A stretch of 64,000 nt of DNA, taken from Aureibacter tunicatorum (lineage in GTDB: Bacteria > Bacteroidota > Bacteroidia > Cytophagales > Cyclobacteriaceae). The position numbers and the translations under genes are program-made. The DNA is taken from positions 124,001 through 188,000 of the forward strand of contig NZ_AP025307.1 of NCBI RefSeq assembly GCF_036492635.1, in the 5' to 3' direction. A model generated the notes under the pieces. It worked only from the letters and a program-made list of their open reading frames with translations, was not told where the DNA came from and made no database searches. Each line of letters starts with the position of its first letter. The stretch's first letter is position 1. Below are positions 1-9,734 of this stretch, in pieces.

Positions 1-1682
1 CCCAAGTCAATTTGCACAATGCGGAAAAAGTTGAAATCGTTCACGGACCTCAATCGGTCCAATACGGCACAAGCGCTTTGGCAGGAACGGTTAATATCAT
101 ATCAAAGACTTTGGAGGAAGAAAAGTGGCAAGGTGGTTTAAGTGCTTATTATGAATCCGTGGGGCAATATAATGCAGACATTGCTTTGGGAAGACAGTGG
201 AAGAAATGGAACATCAATTTGGGAGGAGGCAGAAACGAGTTTACAGGTTATGCGTCTCCGATGGTAACAGAAGCCAGACGAATGAATTGGAATCCCAAAG
301 TGCAATATTTGGGTAATGCCAAAATCTTTAGGGATTATAATAAATTGCGAGTTGGCTTTATCCAGCACTTTTTTCATGAATCAAATACGAGTAAAGGCGC
401 TCCAGATCCATCTACAGGAGGCCGAACTGCGAATGACCACTTGACGACATCGTTAAGAATGACTTCCGGAGTCTTTGCCAATGGCGAGATTGGAAAGAAT
501 TGGTATTTGAATATTCTTAACTCATATCAGATTTATTCGCGAAATACTGCTTCATATTTGGTGAATCTGAATGATGAAAGTTCTAAGAAAAGATCCGAAG
601 CGGAGGACGAGTTCGCATTAGTTAATGCAAGAGGAAGCGTGACTCGTTCTCAACTTCTGGAAGATAGATTGAATGTGTTATTAGGTTATGATTACTCTAT
701 GCAGTCGGCGAGTGGCGAGCGTATTGATAAAGAAAGGGATGATCTTAGAAATTTGGGAGTTTTCACATCCGTTAATGCCAAAATAGGCGAAAATGTGGAA
801 ACACAATTGGGCTTGCGCTATGAGTATAATAATACTTATGACGCCGATATCATTAAAATTGGGGGAGTTCATTTGCCCTTGATACCTTCATTGAATATCA
901 AATGGAATATGGGAAGCAAAGATCATTTTTTTCGTTTTTCAATGGCCAAAGGCTTTAGAGTGCCTTCCATGCGAGAGTTGTATTATGATTTTCAAGACGC
1001 TAACCATGATATTACGGGCAATAGGGATTTAGGAGCGGAAGTTTCGGATAATTTTATCTTGTCGGGAAGTTATGTTTTGGTTCAGGAAGAAAGTCGAAAA
1101 GCTTCTATCAATCCATTTATCTATTATAACCGTATTCATGACAAGATTGAAAGCGTATATAAGCCTTCAGATGCTCCTGTGGGCAGGACTTATGAAAATA
1201 TACCTTATTTTCAGACACAGGGCGTAAATATCAATGTGAGCTGGGAAGAGAATAATCAATGGAGCGCGACAGTGGGCAGCGGACTTTTGGGTAGAACAGG
1301 AACAGATGCATCGGATCAGTTCTTCTGGAGCCCAGAGTTAAGCCTTCAAAGCTGGTATCGTCTTAAGCTTTTGCAGACTAAGTTCTCTTTATACTACAAG
1401 TACAATGGAGCTTTGGCTCAATTCGAATTGGATGAGGAAAAAGGATTGGTCGACAGAACGCTTGGAGATTATCATTTTTTGGATGTATCGGCTACGCGAG
1501 CATTTTTTCATGAATCTTTGATCGTTACGCTGGGATGCAAGAACGTGATGAATGTCACTGATGTGGAACAAACTGGAGAAGGGTCCAAGGGATTGACAGC
1601 TAGAACAGGTTCCAACAGTGAATTGCCTATTGCCTGGGGGCGCACGGCTTTTTTGAAATTAACCTACAATATTAATCAATAA
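1..1682 (+). CDS. hmuR: TonB-dependent heme receptor HmuR-like, 5' end cut by window
   Basis: Outer-membrane TonB-dependent receptor that would import heme into the periplasm. The frame is open to the window edge (codons from position 3), so the N-terminus and most of the plug are missing. The visible part begins with the end of the plug (VEIVHGPQSVQYGTSALAGT) and continues into a long beta-barrel ending in an aromatic-poor NINQ. A KGFRVPSMRELYY stretch followed by ITGNRDLGAE resembles the FRAP and NPNL boxes conserved in heme receptors, with A to V and P to R changes. It lies 10 bp upstream of the HmuY-like lipoprotein gene and ahead of hmuSTUV, which supports heme rather than another ligand. 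The family assignment is firm; the heme specificity is inferred from context and these motifs. Confidence 0.85.
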   Translation, partial: QVNLHNAEKVEIVHGPQSVQYGTSALAGTVNIISKTLEEEKWQGGLSAYYESVGQYNADIALGRQWKKWNINLGGGRNEFTGYASPMVTEARRMNWNPKVQYLGNAKIFRDYNKLRVGFIQHFFHESNTSKGAPDPSTGGRTANDHLTTSLRMTSGVFANGEIGKNWYLNILNSYQIYSRNTASYLVNLNDESSKKRSEAEDEFALVNARGSVTRSQLLEDRLNVLLGYDYSMQSASGERIDKERDDLRNLGVFTSVNAKIGENVETQLGLRYEYNNTYDADIIKIGGVHLPLIPSLNIKWNMGSKDHFFRFSMAKGFRVPSMRELYYDFQDANHDITGNRDLGAEVSDNFILSGSYVLVQEESRKASINPFIYYNRIHDKIESVYKPSDAPVGRTYENIPYFQTQGVNINVSWEENNQWSATVGSGLLGRTGTDASDQFFWSPELSLQSWYRLKLLQTKFSLYYKYNGALAQFELDEEKGLVDRTLGDYHFLDVSATRAFFHESLIVTLGCKNVMNVTDVEQTGEGSKGLTARTGSNSELPIAWGRTAFLKLTYNINQ

Positions 1683-1692
1683 TATAAATGAT

Positions 1693-2766
1693 ATGAAGAC
1701 TAAGTTTTACAGACAAATTTTGTCCACGGCAGCGTTATCAATGTTGTTTTTGAGTGCTTGTGATAAAAATGAGGATGATTTTACGCCGATAGAGCCTGTA
1801 GAAGGATTGATTACCGCTACTTTGAAAAACGATTACAGCCAACAAGTATTCGTTGATTTAAGCACAGGAAATACAAAGGAAATAGACAATGCGGCTTGGG
1901 ATATCGCTTTTGACCCAACGGGATTGCACCTTAGAACGAATAATACAAATAATGTCAGCGCGGCGATTACTGATGCGCCAACATTGGAAGATGTGACGGA
2001 TGTCGAAGGCCTTGAATTCAAGTATGATAATACGAACGGCGACTTGGACATGACTGCTATAGGGGAGTGGGAAGTTAATACTGTGTATGTTTTTGACTTT
2101 GGCAGAAGCATGGCAGGAGAGCATAGAGGATATAAAAAATTAATTATCAAAGAATTGTCCGGAGACCATATGGATATGGAATATGCTGATCTGGATGGGG
2201 CAAATGAAAAGGATGTGCATTTGGATTTGAATTCAGACGCGACAACTTACTTTTCATTGATGACTGGAAGTTCTGTAGATATAGAGCCTAAAGAGTGGGA
2301 TTTATTGATAACAGGCAGCGCGGTGAGAACGGGAGCGCCTTGTCAAGCGATGGGGCCGGCGGCTATGCCGGGAGTCAATTGCGATATTTACCGTCTTGCG
2401 GCAACTGTATTGAACAATCGCGCAAGCAATACAGCTATCGCTATTGATAATCCGTCAGGCATGGAAGGCAATGATGATCCTGATTCGAAAATCAATAATA
2501 TGACCATTAGTGATTCTAATTATGACGAGATAACAAACGTTATGTCTGAAGGGATGAGCTACTCTAAAGATGGCGATGCAATAGGAAGATCTTGGAATCA
2601 TATCTTAACCCCGCATTCTGATGGTAAGTACAAAGTGTATGATTTTATAACTTACGTATTGACTGATCAAGAAGGAAAGCGTTACAAGCTGAGGTTTCAT
2701 ACGATCAAAAATCCAAATACTGGCGAGATCGCTCCTTCATTTGAATACGAGGAATTGTTGCCATAG
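1693..2766 (+). CDS. hmuY: HmuY-like heme-binding lipoprotein
   Basis: A 357-aa lipoprotein: signal sequence residues 1-22 with lipobox LSAC, mature Cys about residue 23, then an acidic linker. The body is an all-beta type protein with the DLSTG...AWDIAF and KEWDLLITG patterns seen in the HmuY family, which binds heme at the cell surface and passes it to HmuR. It is longer than Porphyromonas HmuY (about 210 aa), as is usual for Cytophagales members, which contain two WD-type repeats. It starts 10 bp after hmuR and is followed by a strong terminator, so hmuR-hmuY form one transcription unit. I did not identify heme-ligand residues. Confidence 0.8.
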   Translation: MKTKFYRQILSTAALSMLFLSACDKNEDDFTPIEPVEGLITATLKNDYSQQVFVDLSTGNTKEIDNAAWDIAFDPTGLHLRTNNTNNVSAAITDAPTLEDVTDVEGLEFKYDNTNGDLDMTAIGEWEVNTVYVFDFGRSMAGEHRGYKKLIIKELSGDHMDMEYADLDGANEKDVHLDLNSDATTYFSLMTGSSVDIEPKEWDLLITGSAVRTGAPCQAMGPAAMPGVNCDIYRLAATVLNNRASNTAIAIDNPSGMEGNDDPDSKINNMTISDSNYDEITNVMSEGMSYSKDGDAIGRSWNHILTPHSDGKYKVYDFITYVLTDQEGKRYKLRFHTIKNPNTGEIAPSFEYEELLP

Positions 2767-2864
2767 TATTAGGCATTATTATCGAATTTTATTTTTTGAA
2801 TTTCAAACGTTTTTTACTCTGTGAAATGGTTATAGGGCAGATTTCATTTTTCATTGATTCATAT

Positions 2865-2898
2865 TTCTACTCCGAGGTTATCGGAGTAGAATTTTTTT
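2865..2898 (+). terminator. Rho-independent terminator after hmuY
   Basis: An 11-bp perfect stem (TTCTACTCCGA / TCGGAGTAGAA) with loop GGTTA is followed by seven T. It separates hmuRY from hmuSTUV, which must use read-through or a promoter in the 57 bp before hmuS. Confidence 0.9.
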
Positions 2899-2926
2899 CT
2901 CCCTACTCATAATAATATGATAATGA

Positions 2927-2939
2927 GGAGCATTGCTCC
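2927..2939 (+). promoter_or_regulatory. Small hairpin in the hmuS leader
   Basis: GGAGC-ATT-GCTCC is a perfect 5-bp inverted repeat that ends 16 bp before the hmuS start codon. It could occlude translation or be a small protein-binding site. Its function is unknown, and a stem this short could be chance. Confidence 0.3.
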
Positions 2940-2955
2940 ATAAGCTATTGAAGGT

Positions 2956-5900
2956 ATGATAAAAAGGATAAAAAGAACTTACTGGGTATTATTAGCGATA
3001 CCTTTGCTTATGTCAATCGCATGGGCGTATTATCGATGGGTGGCTCCTACAAAAATTGCATTTCTGAATTATCCGGATTTTTCCATAGCAAGAATTCAAA
3101 AATCCAATGCCTCGGGATGGATTAATATTGAAACTCTGGATCGAAATAGCATTGGAAAGGCAAGAAACTATGATGCCTTGTTTATATTTGGAAGAGGATT
3201 GCATCTATCGCCGTCTGAAAAGTCTTCAATAGAACAAGCGGGTTTGTCCGGTTTGCCAATTTTTACCGAAGGAGCGACAAATCCAAACATGGATCTTACG
3301 AATTTGATGGGAAAGAACCTTGATTTAATTTCCCTTTATATGAAATATGGCGGTTCGCATAATTATAGAAATATGTTGAGCTATATTCGGGGCGAAATGA
3401 GTGGTAAGCTATTCGGTTTGGATGAAATAGCAAAGCCTAAGGAGATCTCACGAAATGTTCTTTTTCATTTGGAAGAAACGGAATTGTTTGAAGATGTTGC
3501 TTCCTTCGAAACTCATATGAAGTCCAAGAATGCGTTAAAAAATGGTCAGGCCAAAGTTGCTTTGTTTACTTCCGTTCCCGGACCATTTAATTCCAATAGA
3601 GATCACCTGGATGAGTTTATACGAAAGCTTGAATCTCATGACTTAAATGTTTATCCAGTCTCCGCAGTGGAAAAGAGATTGAAATTTTTAAAAGAAATAT
3701 CGCCGGATATCGTCTTGATGATGCCTCATGGTCGTTTATCTTTGGGACAAGACCAAGAGTGCCAACAATGGCTTCGTGAAAAAAACATTCCATTGCTTAC
3801 TCCCATAAGCGTGTTTCAACCTTATGAAGATTGGTTGAAGAATCCGCAGGGATTTTTTGGCCCCATGCTTAGCATGTCTATCGCTTTGCCGGAGCTTGAT
3901 GGAGCGGCGATGCCTTATGTGGTGACTGCCCAGTACAAAGACGAGAATGGTTATAATATTTTCAAAGCGATTCCTGAGCGTATGGATGCTTTTTGCGAAG
4001 GCCTAAAGAAACGCTTGGCTTTGAAACAAAAGAAAAATGCGGATAAGAAAATAGCTATAGTTTATTTCAAAGGGCCAGGCAATAATGCGATGGTCGCTTC
4101 GAATATGGAAATTATTCCTTCGCTATATAATTTGCTTAAGCGATTGAAAAATGAAGGATACGATTTGGGTGAATTGCCGGACAGTTCAAGTGCTTTATGG
4201 GACTTGATTCAACAAAAAGGCCCGGTATTGGGTCCATACGCAGAAGGAAAAATAGAGAAATTTATCAAGCAAGGAAACCCTGAAATTATCAGCCCTGATC
4301 AATATGAAGCATGGAGCGAGAAGTCGCTATATCCAGAGATGTCTCAGGCTGTTGAAAAAGAATATGGCGGTTTCCCTGGAGAATATATGTCTGTCATGCA
4401 AGACACAGTGGAGTCATTGGCCTTAAGCCGAGTAGAATTAGGCAATATAGTTTTAATTCCACAACCGCTTCCTGCCGTAGGAGAGGATTCATTTAGCCTG
4501 ATTCACGGCGCGGATATAGCTCCGCCTTATCCATATATTTCTGCTTATCTATGGGCTAGGCATGGATTTGGAGCGGATGCTATTTTGCATTTTGGAACGC
4601 ATGGAAGCCTTGAATTCACGCCGGGCAAGCAGGTTGCCTTAAGCGGTTATGACTGGACTGACGCTTTGATTGGAAATACGCCTCATTATTATTTATATAC
4701 CATTAGCAATGTGGGCGAGGGAATAATTGCAAAGCGAAGATCATATGCGACTTTGGTTTCTCATCTTACAAGCCCTTTTTTAGAAAGCGGCGTTTATGGA
4801 GATTTGAAAACATTGCAGGACAAATTATTGGCTTATACTAATGTTAGTGGCAATGTAAAACAACAGTATTTGGAAAGCATCACTCAATTATCCGATAAGT
4901 TGGGAATTCTTTCCGATTTAGGCATTGAAAATAGTGAAGAGCTTTCCAATTCGGAACTAAATAGGCTTGTGGATTATGTACAGGAAATTTCACAGGAAAA
5001 GATTACCGCAGGATTGTATACTTTAGGAGAAGCTTATGAAAATGAACACTTGACGCAGACAGTCAAATTAATGGCGATAGATCCTATTGCTTATAATTTG
5101 GCAGAAATGGATAAGATCAGAGGAAAGATCAGCGAGAAAGATATTCAAGATGTATCTTTTTTTGAAAAAAACTATAGATCAAAGGCTTCGGGTATAATCC
5201 ATCAAGTGAATGAAGGAAAGACCTTCAAGGAGTTGAACCTGATAACAAGCGCTGAAATGGCTAGAGCTCAGGCATGGTATAAGGCGAATCCTACATTTTC
5301 ACAAAGCGATATCATCAAAGGATTTATTAGCATGGGAGATCGCAAAGGTTCGAGCAAAAAGCCTAAAAAAGGAAAGCGTTCGCAAAGGCTTAGCGATGAT
5401 GAGCAAAAGAAGCTGGAAGATTTGTTAGTGAATATTTCCACTGATCAGGAAAAAGTTGATTTCATTTTGAAAATGAAATCCGATAAAAATTTCAAGATGT
5501 ATTCTGGCCTGCTTGATTCGGTGACATTGAAAAAAGCGAGAAAAATCGCTGTGGCGATTCCGGCAATGAAAAAAGCTATCGAGATCGGGAATACAGATGA
5601 TATGAAGGCCGTGATTCGCATTATGCAAAAAGAAGAAGGTAGAAAAGAAGCATTAGCTCTTTTGGAGGACCCTAGATTATCGGAGCGTATCGTCATCGAG
5701 AGACAAAGAAAAAAATCGGAAGCTAGAGATCGACTTTCTTCGGATGACTTTAAAGCCAAGCTGGCTATTGAAAGTCAAGTTGAGAATTCATGGAACTTGG
5801 AAAAATTGCAATCAGCTGATACCGCTATTTTATTTGCGCTTAGTCATTGGGATATGGCTCAAGATATTTTTGGGATAACAGAGAAAGATTTAAAACATAG

Positions 5901-7638
5901 GCATCAACAGGTTCTTAAGTCTATAAACAAGAAGAATCGAACGGAACAATCTTGGGCGGAGGCTGTGGCTAGTTTGCAAAAGACGATTAATGACTTGCCA
6001 ACCTATAAAGAATTGCTTTCGAAAAGTCCTGATATGGAATTAGATGCCTTGGTCAATTCATTTGACGGAGGATATCTTCTTCCTTCCTCAGGCGGAGACC
6101 CAATTACCAACCCATCCACAGTGCCAACTGGCAGAAATTTGTATTCGATTGACGCGGAAAAAACGCCATCAAAGGAAAGCTGGGAAGTTGGCAAAGCATT
6201 GGCGGAGTCCTTGATCGATGATTATCAAAAGAAGCACAATGCCTTTCCTAAGAAAGTGAGCTTTACACTTTGGTCTGGAAGCTTCATTGAGACAGAAGGC
6301 GCTACGCTTGCAGAGATTTTATATTTATTGGGAGTTGAGCCAGTGAGAGACCCATTTGGCAGAGTGATGAATGTGAAGCTGATACCAATGGAAGAATTAG
6401 GAAGGCCTCGTATTGATGTCATAGTGCAGACTTCCGGACAGTTGAGAGATCTTGCGGCTTCACGCCTGAAAATGATAAACAAGGCGGTAGCGATGGCTTC
6501 CAAAGCAGAGGAAAAGTCAAATTATGTAAGGGAAGGAAGCAAGCTTGCTCAAAAAGTGATGATGGAAAAGGGATTGACGCCTTTGCAGTCTAGAAAATGG
6601 GCTGACCAAAGAGTATTCGGGGGAGTTAATGGCAACTATGGAACCAATATTATGGGCATGGTTGAAAAAGCGGATAGGTGGAAGTCCGAAGAGGAAATCG
6701 CTAGAACTTATATTCACAATATGGGTGCTTTATATGGAGGTTCTGAGGATTGGGGCGCATTTGAAGAAGGCGTTTTTGAAGCGATGCTTCAACAAACAGA
6801 AGCTGTTGTGCAACCAAGGCAAAGCAATACTTGGGGTGCTTTGAGCTTGGATCATGTGTATGAATTTATGGGAGGAATAAATTTGGCTGTGCGTACAGTG
6901 ACGGGCAAAGACCCTGAAGGTTATTTCAATGATTTTCGAAACCCGTCCAAAGCAAAAGTACAGGGTATCAAAGAAGCCATCGGGGTGGAGTCAAGAACGA
7001 CATTGCTTAATCCTAAGTATATTGAGGAGTACATGCAAGGAGAGGCGACATCCGCTGAAACATTTGCCGAGACATTTAGAAATACATTTGGCTGGAATGT
7101 TATGAAGCCAACGGCTATACGTGAAGGCTTATGGCAAGATCTATATGAGGTTTATGTTAATGATAAGCATAATTTAGACGTTAAAGGTTTCTTTGAAGAT
7201 AAGAATCCATACGCTTTGCAGGAAATGACTGCTGTGTTGTTGGAGTCAGCCCATAAGGGATATTGGCAAGCTTCTGAAGAGGATATTCGAAATGTTAGCA
7301 ATTTGCACGCGCAGTTGGTTAAAGATTTTGATGCAGGATGCAGCGAATTTGTTTGCGACAATCAAGATGTTCGTGATATGGTGAGCCGAAATGCGTCAGA
7401 AGAATTGAGCGTGGGTTATGAAGAGACAATCAATAACGTCAGAGAAAAATCTCGCAATGATAACTCCGAGGCTTTAGTTTTGGAAAGCGATTCGAAGGAA
7501 AAGAAAGTGTCTAAAGAGGAACGCAAGCAGGCGGAAGTGCAGGAAATGATTTCAATAAGAATCGTCTTGCTGGGATTGGCCGCATTAGTATTAGTGATCG
7601 CTTTTGTTTGGTGGAGAAAGAGGAAGAGCTATGATTAA
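2956..7638 (+). CDS. hmuS: CobN/BchH-like membrane-anchored protein HmuS
   Basis: A 1560-aa member of the CobN/magnesium-chelatase H superfamily. An N-terminal membrane segment (about residues 9-27) and a C-terminal one (about 1535-1553, followed by WWRKRKSYD) place the large body in the periplasm. The superfamily signature HFGTHGSLEFTPGKQ lies near residue 545, and the C-terminal CobN part includes GGVNGNYGTN. HmuS-type proteins belong to Bacteroidota heme-uptake operons and are thought to remove iron from heme (dechelatase) rather than insert metal. Residues about 795-950 form a Lys/Glu-rich, helix-prone insertion that divides the two conserved halves. The ATG at 2956 is the first in frame. 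The last 8 bp overlap hmuT. The family is certain; the direction of the reaction is taken from work on relatives. Confidence 0.85.
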   Translation: MIKRIKRTYWVLLAIPLLMSIAWAYYRWVAPTKIAFLNYPDFSIARIQKSNASGWINIETLDRNSIGKARNYDALFIFGRGLHLSPSEKSSIEQAGLSGLPIFTEGATNPNMDLTNLMGKNLDLISLYMKYGGSHNYRNMLSYIRGEMSGKLFGLDEIAKPKEISRNVLFHLEETELFEDVASFETHMKSKNALKNGQAKVALFTSVPGPFNSNRDHLDEFIRKLESHDLNVYPVSAVEKRLKFLKEISPDIVLMMPHGRLSLGQDQECQQWLREKNIPLLTPISVFQPYEDWLKNPQGFFGPMLSMSIALPELDGAAMPYVVTAQYKDENGYNIFKAIPERMDAFCEGLKKRLALKQKKNADKKIAIVYFKGPGNNAMVASNMEIIPSLYNLLKRLKNEGYDLGELPDSSSALWDLIQQKGPVLGPYAEGKIEKFIKQGNPEIISPDQYEAWSEKSLYPEMSQAVEKEYGGFPGEYMSVMQDTVESLALSRVELGNIVLIPQPLPAVGEDSFSLIHGADIAPPYPYISAYLWARHGFGADAILHFGTHGSLEFTPGKQVALSGYDWTDALIGNTPHYYLYTISNVGEGIIAKRRSYATLVSHLTSPFLESGVYGDLKTLQDKLLAYTNVSGNVKQQYLESITQLSDKLGILSDLGIENSEELSNSELNRLVDYVQEISQEKITAGLYTLGEAYENEHLTQTVKLMAIDPIAYNLAEMDKIRGKISEKDIQDVSFFEKNYRSKASGIIHQVNEGKTFKELNLITSAEMARAQAWYKANPTFSQSDIIKGFISMGDRKGSSKKPKKGKRSQRLSDDEQKKLEDLLVNISTDQEKVDFILKMKSDKNFKMYSGLLDSVTLKKARKIAVAIPAMKKAIEIGNTDDMKAVIRIMQKEEGRKEALALLEDPRLSERIVIERQRKKSEARDRLSSDDFKAKLAIESQVENSWNLEKLQSADTAILFALSHWDMAQDIFGITEKDLKHRHQQVLKSINKKNRTEQSWAEAVASLQKTINDLPTYKELLSKSPDMELDALVNSFDGGYLLPSSGGDPITNPSTVPTGRNLYSIDAEKTPSKESWEVGKALAESLIDDYQKKHNAFPKKVSFTLWSGSFIETEGATLAEILYLLGVEPVRDPFGRVMNVKLIPMEELGRPRIDVIVQTSGQLRDLAASRLKMINKAVAMASKAEEKSNYVREGSKLAQKVMMEKGLTPLQSRKWADQRVFGGVNGNYGTNIMGMVEKADRWKSEEEIARTYIHNMGALYGGSEDWGAFEEGVFEAMLQQTEAVVQPRQSNTWGALSLDHVYEFMGGINLAVRTVTGKDPEGYFNDFRNPSKAKVQGIKEAIGVESRTTLLNPKYIEEYMQGEATSAETFAETFRNTFGWNVMKPTAIREGLWQDLYEVYVNDKHNLDVKGFFEDKNPYALQEMTAVLLESAHKGYWQASEEDIRNVSNLHAQLVKDFDAGCSEFVCDNQDVRDMVSRNASEELSVGYEETINNVREKSRNDNSEALVLESDSKEKKVSKEERKQAEVQEMISIRIVLLGLAALVLVIAFVWWRKRKSYD

Positions 7639-8308
7639 TGATTTCATACTTCTTTTATTAGGTATAGTATTGATAATGCAAGCTTTTAGGTGGCACTATT
7701 TGAAAATTCATGAGATTGCCATCCAATTAGCGATATGCGTGGGATGTCTAGTATTTGGTTATAGCGCTTTGCTCGAGGTTTCATTAGCTGAAATTAATGG
7801 ATTTATTTCCAGCTCTAGTCATTTACAGTCTTTATCTGTCGTATTGTCCTTGGAGATATGCGGGCTGATATGGCTTTCATTATTTGATGAGAATTCTAGC
7901 GATTACATATTGGTTTTGTTTAAAAAAGGTTCGGCGATTATGCCGAATTTTTCATTCGTTATTGGCGGGTGTTATTTATGTTGGAGGAGCTTGTTTATTG
8001 CCGGCGATTATGGCTTTGAATTAAAAATCACTGCTACAGGAACGGCATGGATTGTTGGAAGTGTGATATTTATGTTTTTATGCAAAAAGTATATTGGTTC
8101 AAAACTAGTTGAAGAGCTTAGAGGTTTGTTCGTGTTGATGTACTTTCTGGGCTTGTGCGTATTGTATGCTTGGCATGAAAACTCAGTGTCGGCTTTTGAA
8201 GTGGAAATATCAATTTGGGATATATTGATCTTGATTGCTTCAAGCCTTACTATGGTTAGTGCTGGATGGGGATATTATAATTACATTAAAAAAAGAATAT
8301 GGAAATAG
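7631..8308 (+). CDS. hmuT: Polytopic membrane protein HmuT-like
   Basis: A 225-aa protein with six or seven hydrophobic segments and no enzymatic motif that I recognise. I chose the ATG at 7631 because it overlaps the hmuS stop in ATGATTAA and gives a clean N-terminal membrane helix; the longer frame from 7604 adds only charged hmuS-overlapping codons. It overlaps hmuU by 10 bp, so S, T, U and V are translationally coupled. In hmu loci the gene at this place encodes an unassigned inner-membrane protein that presumably forms a complex with HmuU and HmuV. The symbol follows gene order only. Confidence 0.7.
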   Translation: MINDFILLLLGIVLIMQAFRWHYLKIHEIAIQLAICVGCLVFGYSALLEVSLAEINGFISSSSHLQSLSVVLSLEICGLIWLSLFDENSSDYILVLFKKGSAIMPNFSFVIGGCYLCWRSLFIAGDYGFELKITATGTAWIVGSVIFMFLCKKYIGSKLVEELRGLFVLMYFLGLCVLYAWHENSVSAFEVEISIWDILILIASSLTMVSAGWGYYNYIKKRIWK

Positions 8309-8916
8309 TTACAAATATACTTTACTGGATATCGACAGCTTTGTTATTGCCAGTTACTTTAGGACTGGTGCTGTTATTCGCCCGTAGTTTATTTTATTTG
8401 GGTGAAATGTATTCAGCATATAGCGAATACAGAAAAAACAAGAAAGATTTATTTCCGGCATTGAATGAGATAATTGTTGAAGATGAAAAGCTATCAGCAT
8501 TGAAACTTAAGGTGGGGGAGACAAAAGGCCAACTGCCTGAAGCCGTTGTTAAGTTGCTTTCGTTTAAGGAATCATTTGTTAGGCGAGAGAAGGTGTTATC
8601 CGATTATGAGTTGATAAGTGAGAAAAGGATTTCCATACCAAAGAGTTTGGCCAAATTAGGTCCGACTTTAGGGCTAATGGGAACTTTGATTCCAATGGGT
8701 CCTGCGTTGGTTGGATTGTCGACAGGAGATATTGCCTCTATGGCTCATAATATGCAAGTGGCTTTTGCGACAACTGTTGTCGGGTTGATTATTGGAGCGA
8801 TTGGTTTTGTTTGTCTTCAAGCGAGACAACGATGGACCATGGAAGAACTGAGCCAATTGGAGTTTATTCACGAATTGATAAAAGAAGAGGATGAGAAGAA
8901 GAAGGTTTATCAATAG
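8299..8916 (+). CDS. hmuU: MotA/TolQ/ExbB proton-channel family protein HmuU
   Basis: A 205-aa ExbB/TolQ-like inner-membrane protein. It has an N-terminal helix (about residues 10-30), a cytoplasmic charged region (about 35-105) and two more helices (about 113-135 and 148-172). The LAKLGPTLGLMGTLIPMG segment and the AFATTVVGLIIGAIG segment match the channel core of the family. With the ExbD-like HmuV it would convert proton-motive force into work, here probably on HmuS or the receptor. It overlaps hmuT by 10 bp and hmuV by 26 bp. Confidence 0.85.
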   Translation: MEIVTNILYWISTALLLPVTLGLVLLFARSLFYLGEMYSAYSEYRKNKKDLFPALNEIIVEDEKLSALKLKVGETKGQLPEAVVKLLSFKESFVRREKVLSDYELISEKRISIPKSLAKLGPTLGLMGTLIPMGPALVGLSTGDIASMAHNMQVAFATTVVGLIIGAIGFVCLQARQRWTMEELSQLEFIHELIKEEDEKKKVYQ

Positions 8917-9223
8917 TAATTCAGATGAATTCGATCCATTGTCTATGGTCACAAATCTTTTTGATGTGGCAATGGTATTCGCTGTGGCCTTAATGGTTGC
9001 GCTTGTCAGTCGTTATCAGATGACGGAAATGTTCTCTCAGGAAGATTTTACTATGGTGAAAAATCCCGGAAAGCAAAATATGGAAATCATCACAAAAAAG
9101 GGAGAGAAGATAGAAAGGTATCAACAATCGAAGAATAATTCAGCGAAAGGAAAAAATAAAGGCCAGCGTGTAGGAACGGCTTATCAGTTGGAAAATGGCG
9201 AGATTATTTATATTCCGGAGTAG
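8891..9223 (+). CDS. hmuV: DUF2149 / ExbD-like protein HmuV
   Basis: A 110-aa protein of the DUF2149 type found at the end of hmu operons. A basic N-terminus (MRRRR) is followed by one membrane segment (about 23-42) and a periplasmic tail. Asp25 sits at the start of the membrane helix (NLFDVAMVFAVALMVAL), the same arrangement as the essential aspartate of ExbD/TolR, so it is a good candidate for the proton-carrying partner of HmuU. The start at 8891 overlaps hmuU by 26 bp; Met19 at 8945 would remove that overlap but also the basic cytoplasmic part. A terminator follows 48 bp downstream. Confidence 0.75.
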   Translation: MRRRRFINSNSDEFDPLSMVTNLFDVAMVFAVALMVALVSRYQMTEMFSQEDFTMVKNPGKQNMEIITKKGEKIERYQQSKNNSAKGKNKGQRVGTAYQLENGEIIYIPE

Positions 9224-9270
9224 CAAATGACTTTGGATTAATTTTCTTGATGTATTATATGTAATTGTTA

Positions 9271-9299
9271 AAATCCTGAATTTATGTTCAGGATTTTTT
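9271..9299 (+). terminator. Terminator of the hmuSTUV unit
   Basis: AAATCCTGAA and TTCAGGATTT form a stem around a short loop TTTATG, followed by a T run. It lies 48 bp after the hmuV stop and isolates the heme locus from the peptide locus. Confidence 0.85.
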
Positions 9300-9704
9300 G
9301 CATTTAGCCGATTTTCATTAATGTTTATCACGATTAGTTTTTATGAATTTCTTACTCTTCCTCCTTTGTGTACTATCCAAAGGGAAAGAAAATGATTTAA
9401 AAAATCAATTGTGATAATATCTATTTTTGAACTTTTTTAATTCATTGAAATTTCGATATGTATTCTTCTTTTTCCACGGTATTGAAATAGTTTAATTGCT
9501 GTGGTAATGAGTTTAATAGGACTTACTTATGCGTGCAACAAAAAAGTCAATCTTATAATAGGTTGGTATTTAATGGAATATATGCATGTAATTACGACTC
9601 TTATTTTACAGTTTCGAATGATTTCATTGTTTTTTGAACAATTGTAAAATTGAGTCGATATAAAATTTATTCCATATTAAAATTTAAAAAAAATAACAAA
9701 GCTA
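9300..9704. other. Intergenic region without a convincing gene
   Basis: About 400 bp of AT-rich DNA between the hmu terminator and the peptide promoter. A 46-codon frame from 9508 on the plus strand (MSLIGLTYAC...) has no supporting context, and I do not call it. Confidence 0.5.
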
Positions 9705-9734
9705 TTGCATATCAAAACAGATTTTGTATTTTCG
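9705..9734 (+). promoter_or_regulatory. Bacteroidota-type promoter of the peptide locus
   Basis: TTG at 9705-9707 and TATTTTCG at 9727-9734 are separated by exactly 19 bp. This fits the Bacteroidota primary sigma pattern TTTG-N19-21-TAnnTTTG, with one difference in the -7 box. Transcription would start near 9740 and leave about 95 nt of 5' leader before the peptide ATG. Confidence 0.65.

Noticed and set aside
9508-9648. 46-codon frame with a lipobox-like LTYAC
   Set aside because: No partner gene, no ribosome site and a start in AT-rich intergenic DNA; it cannot be told from chance.
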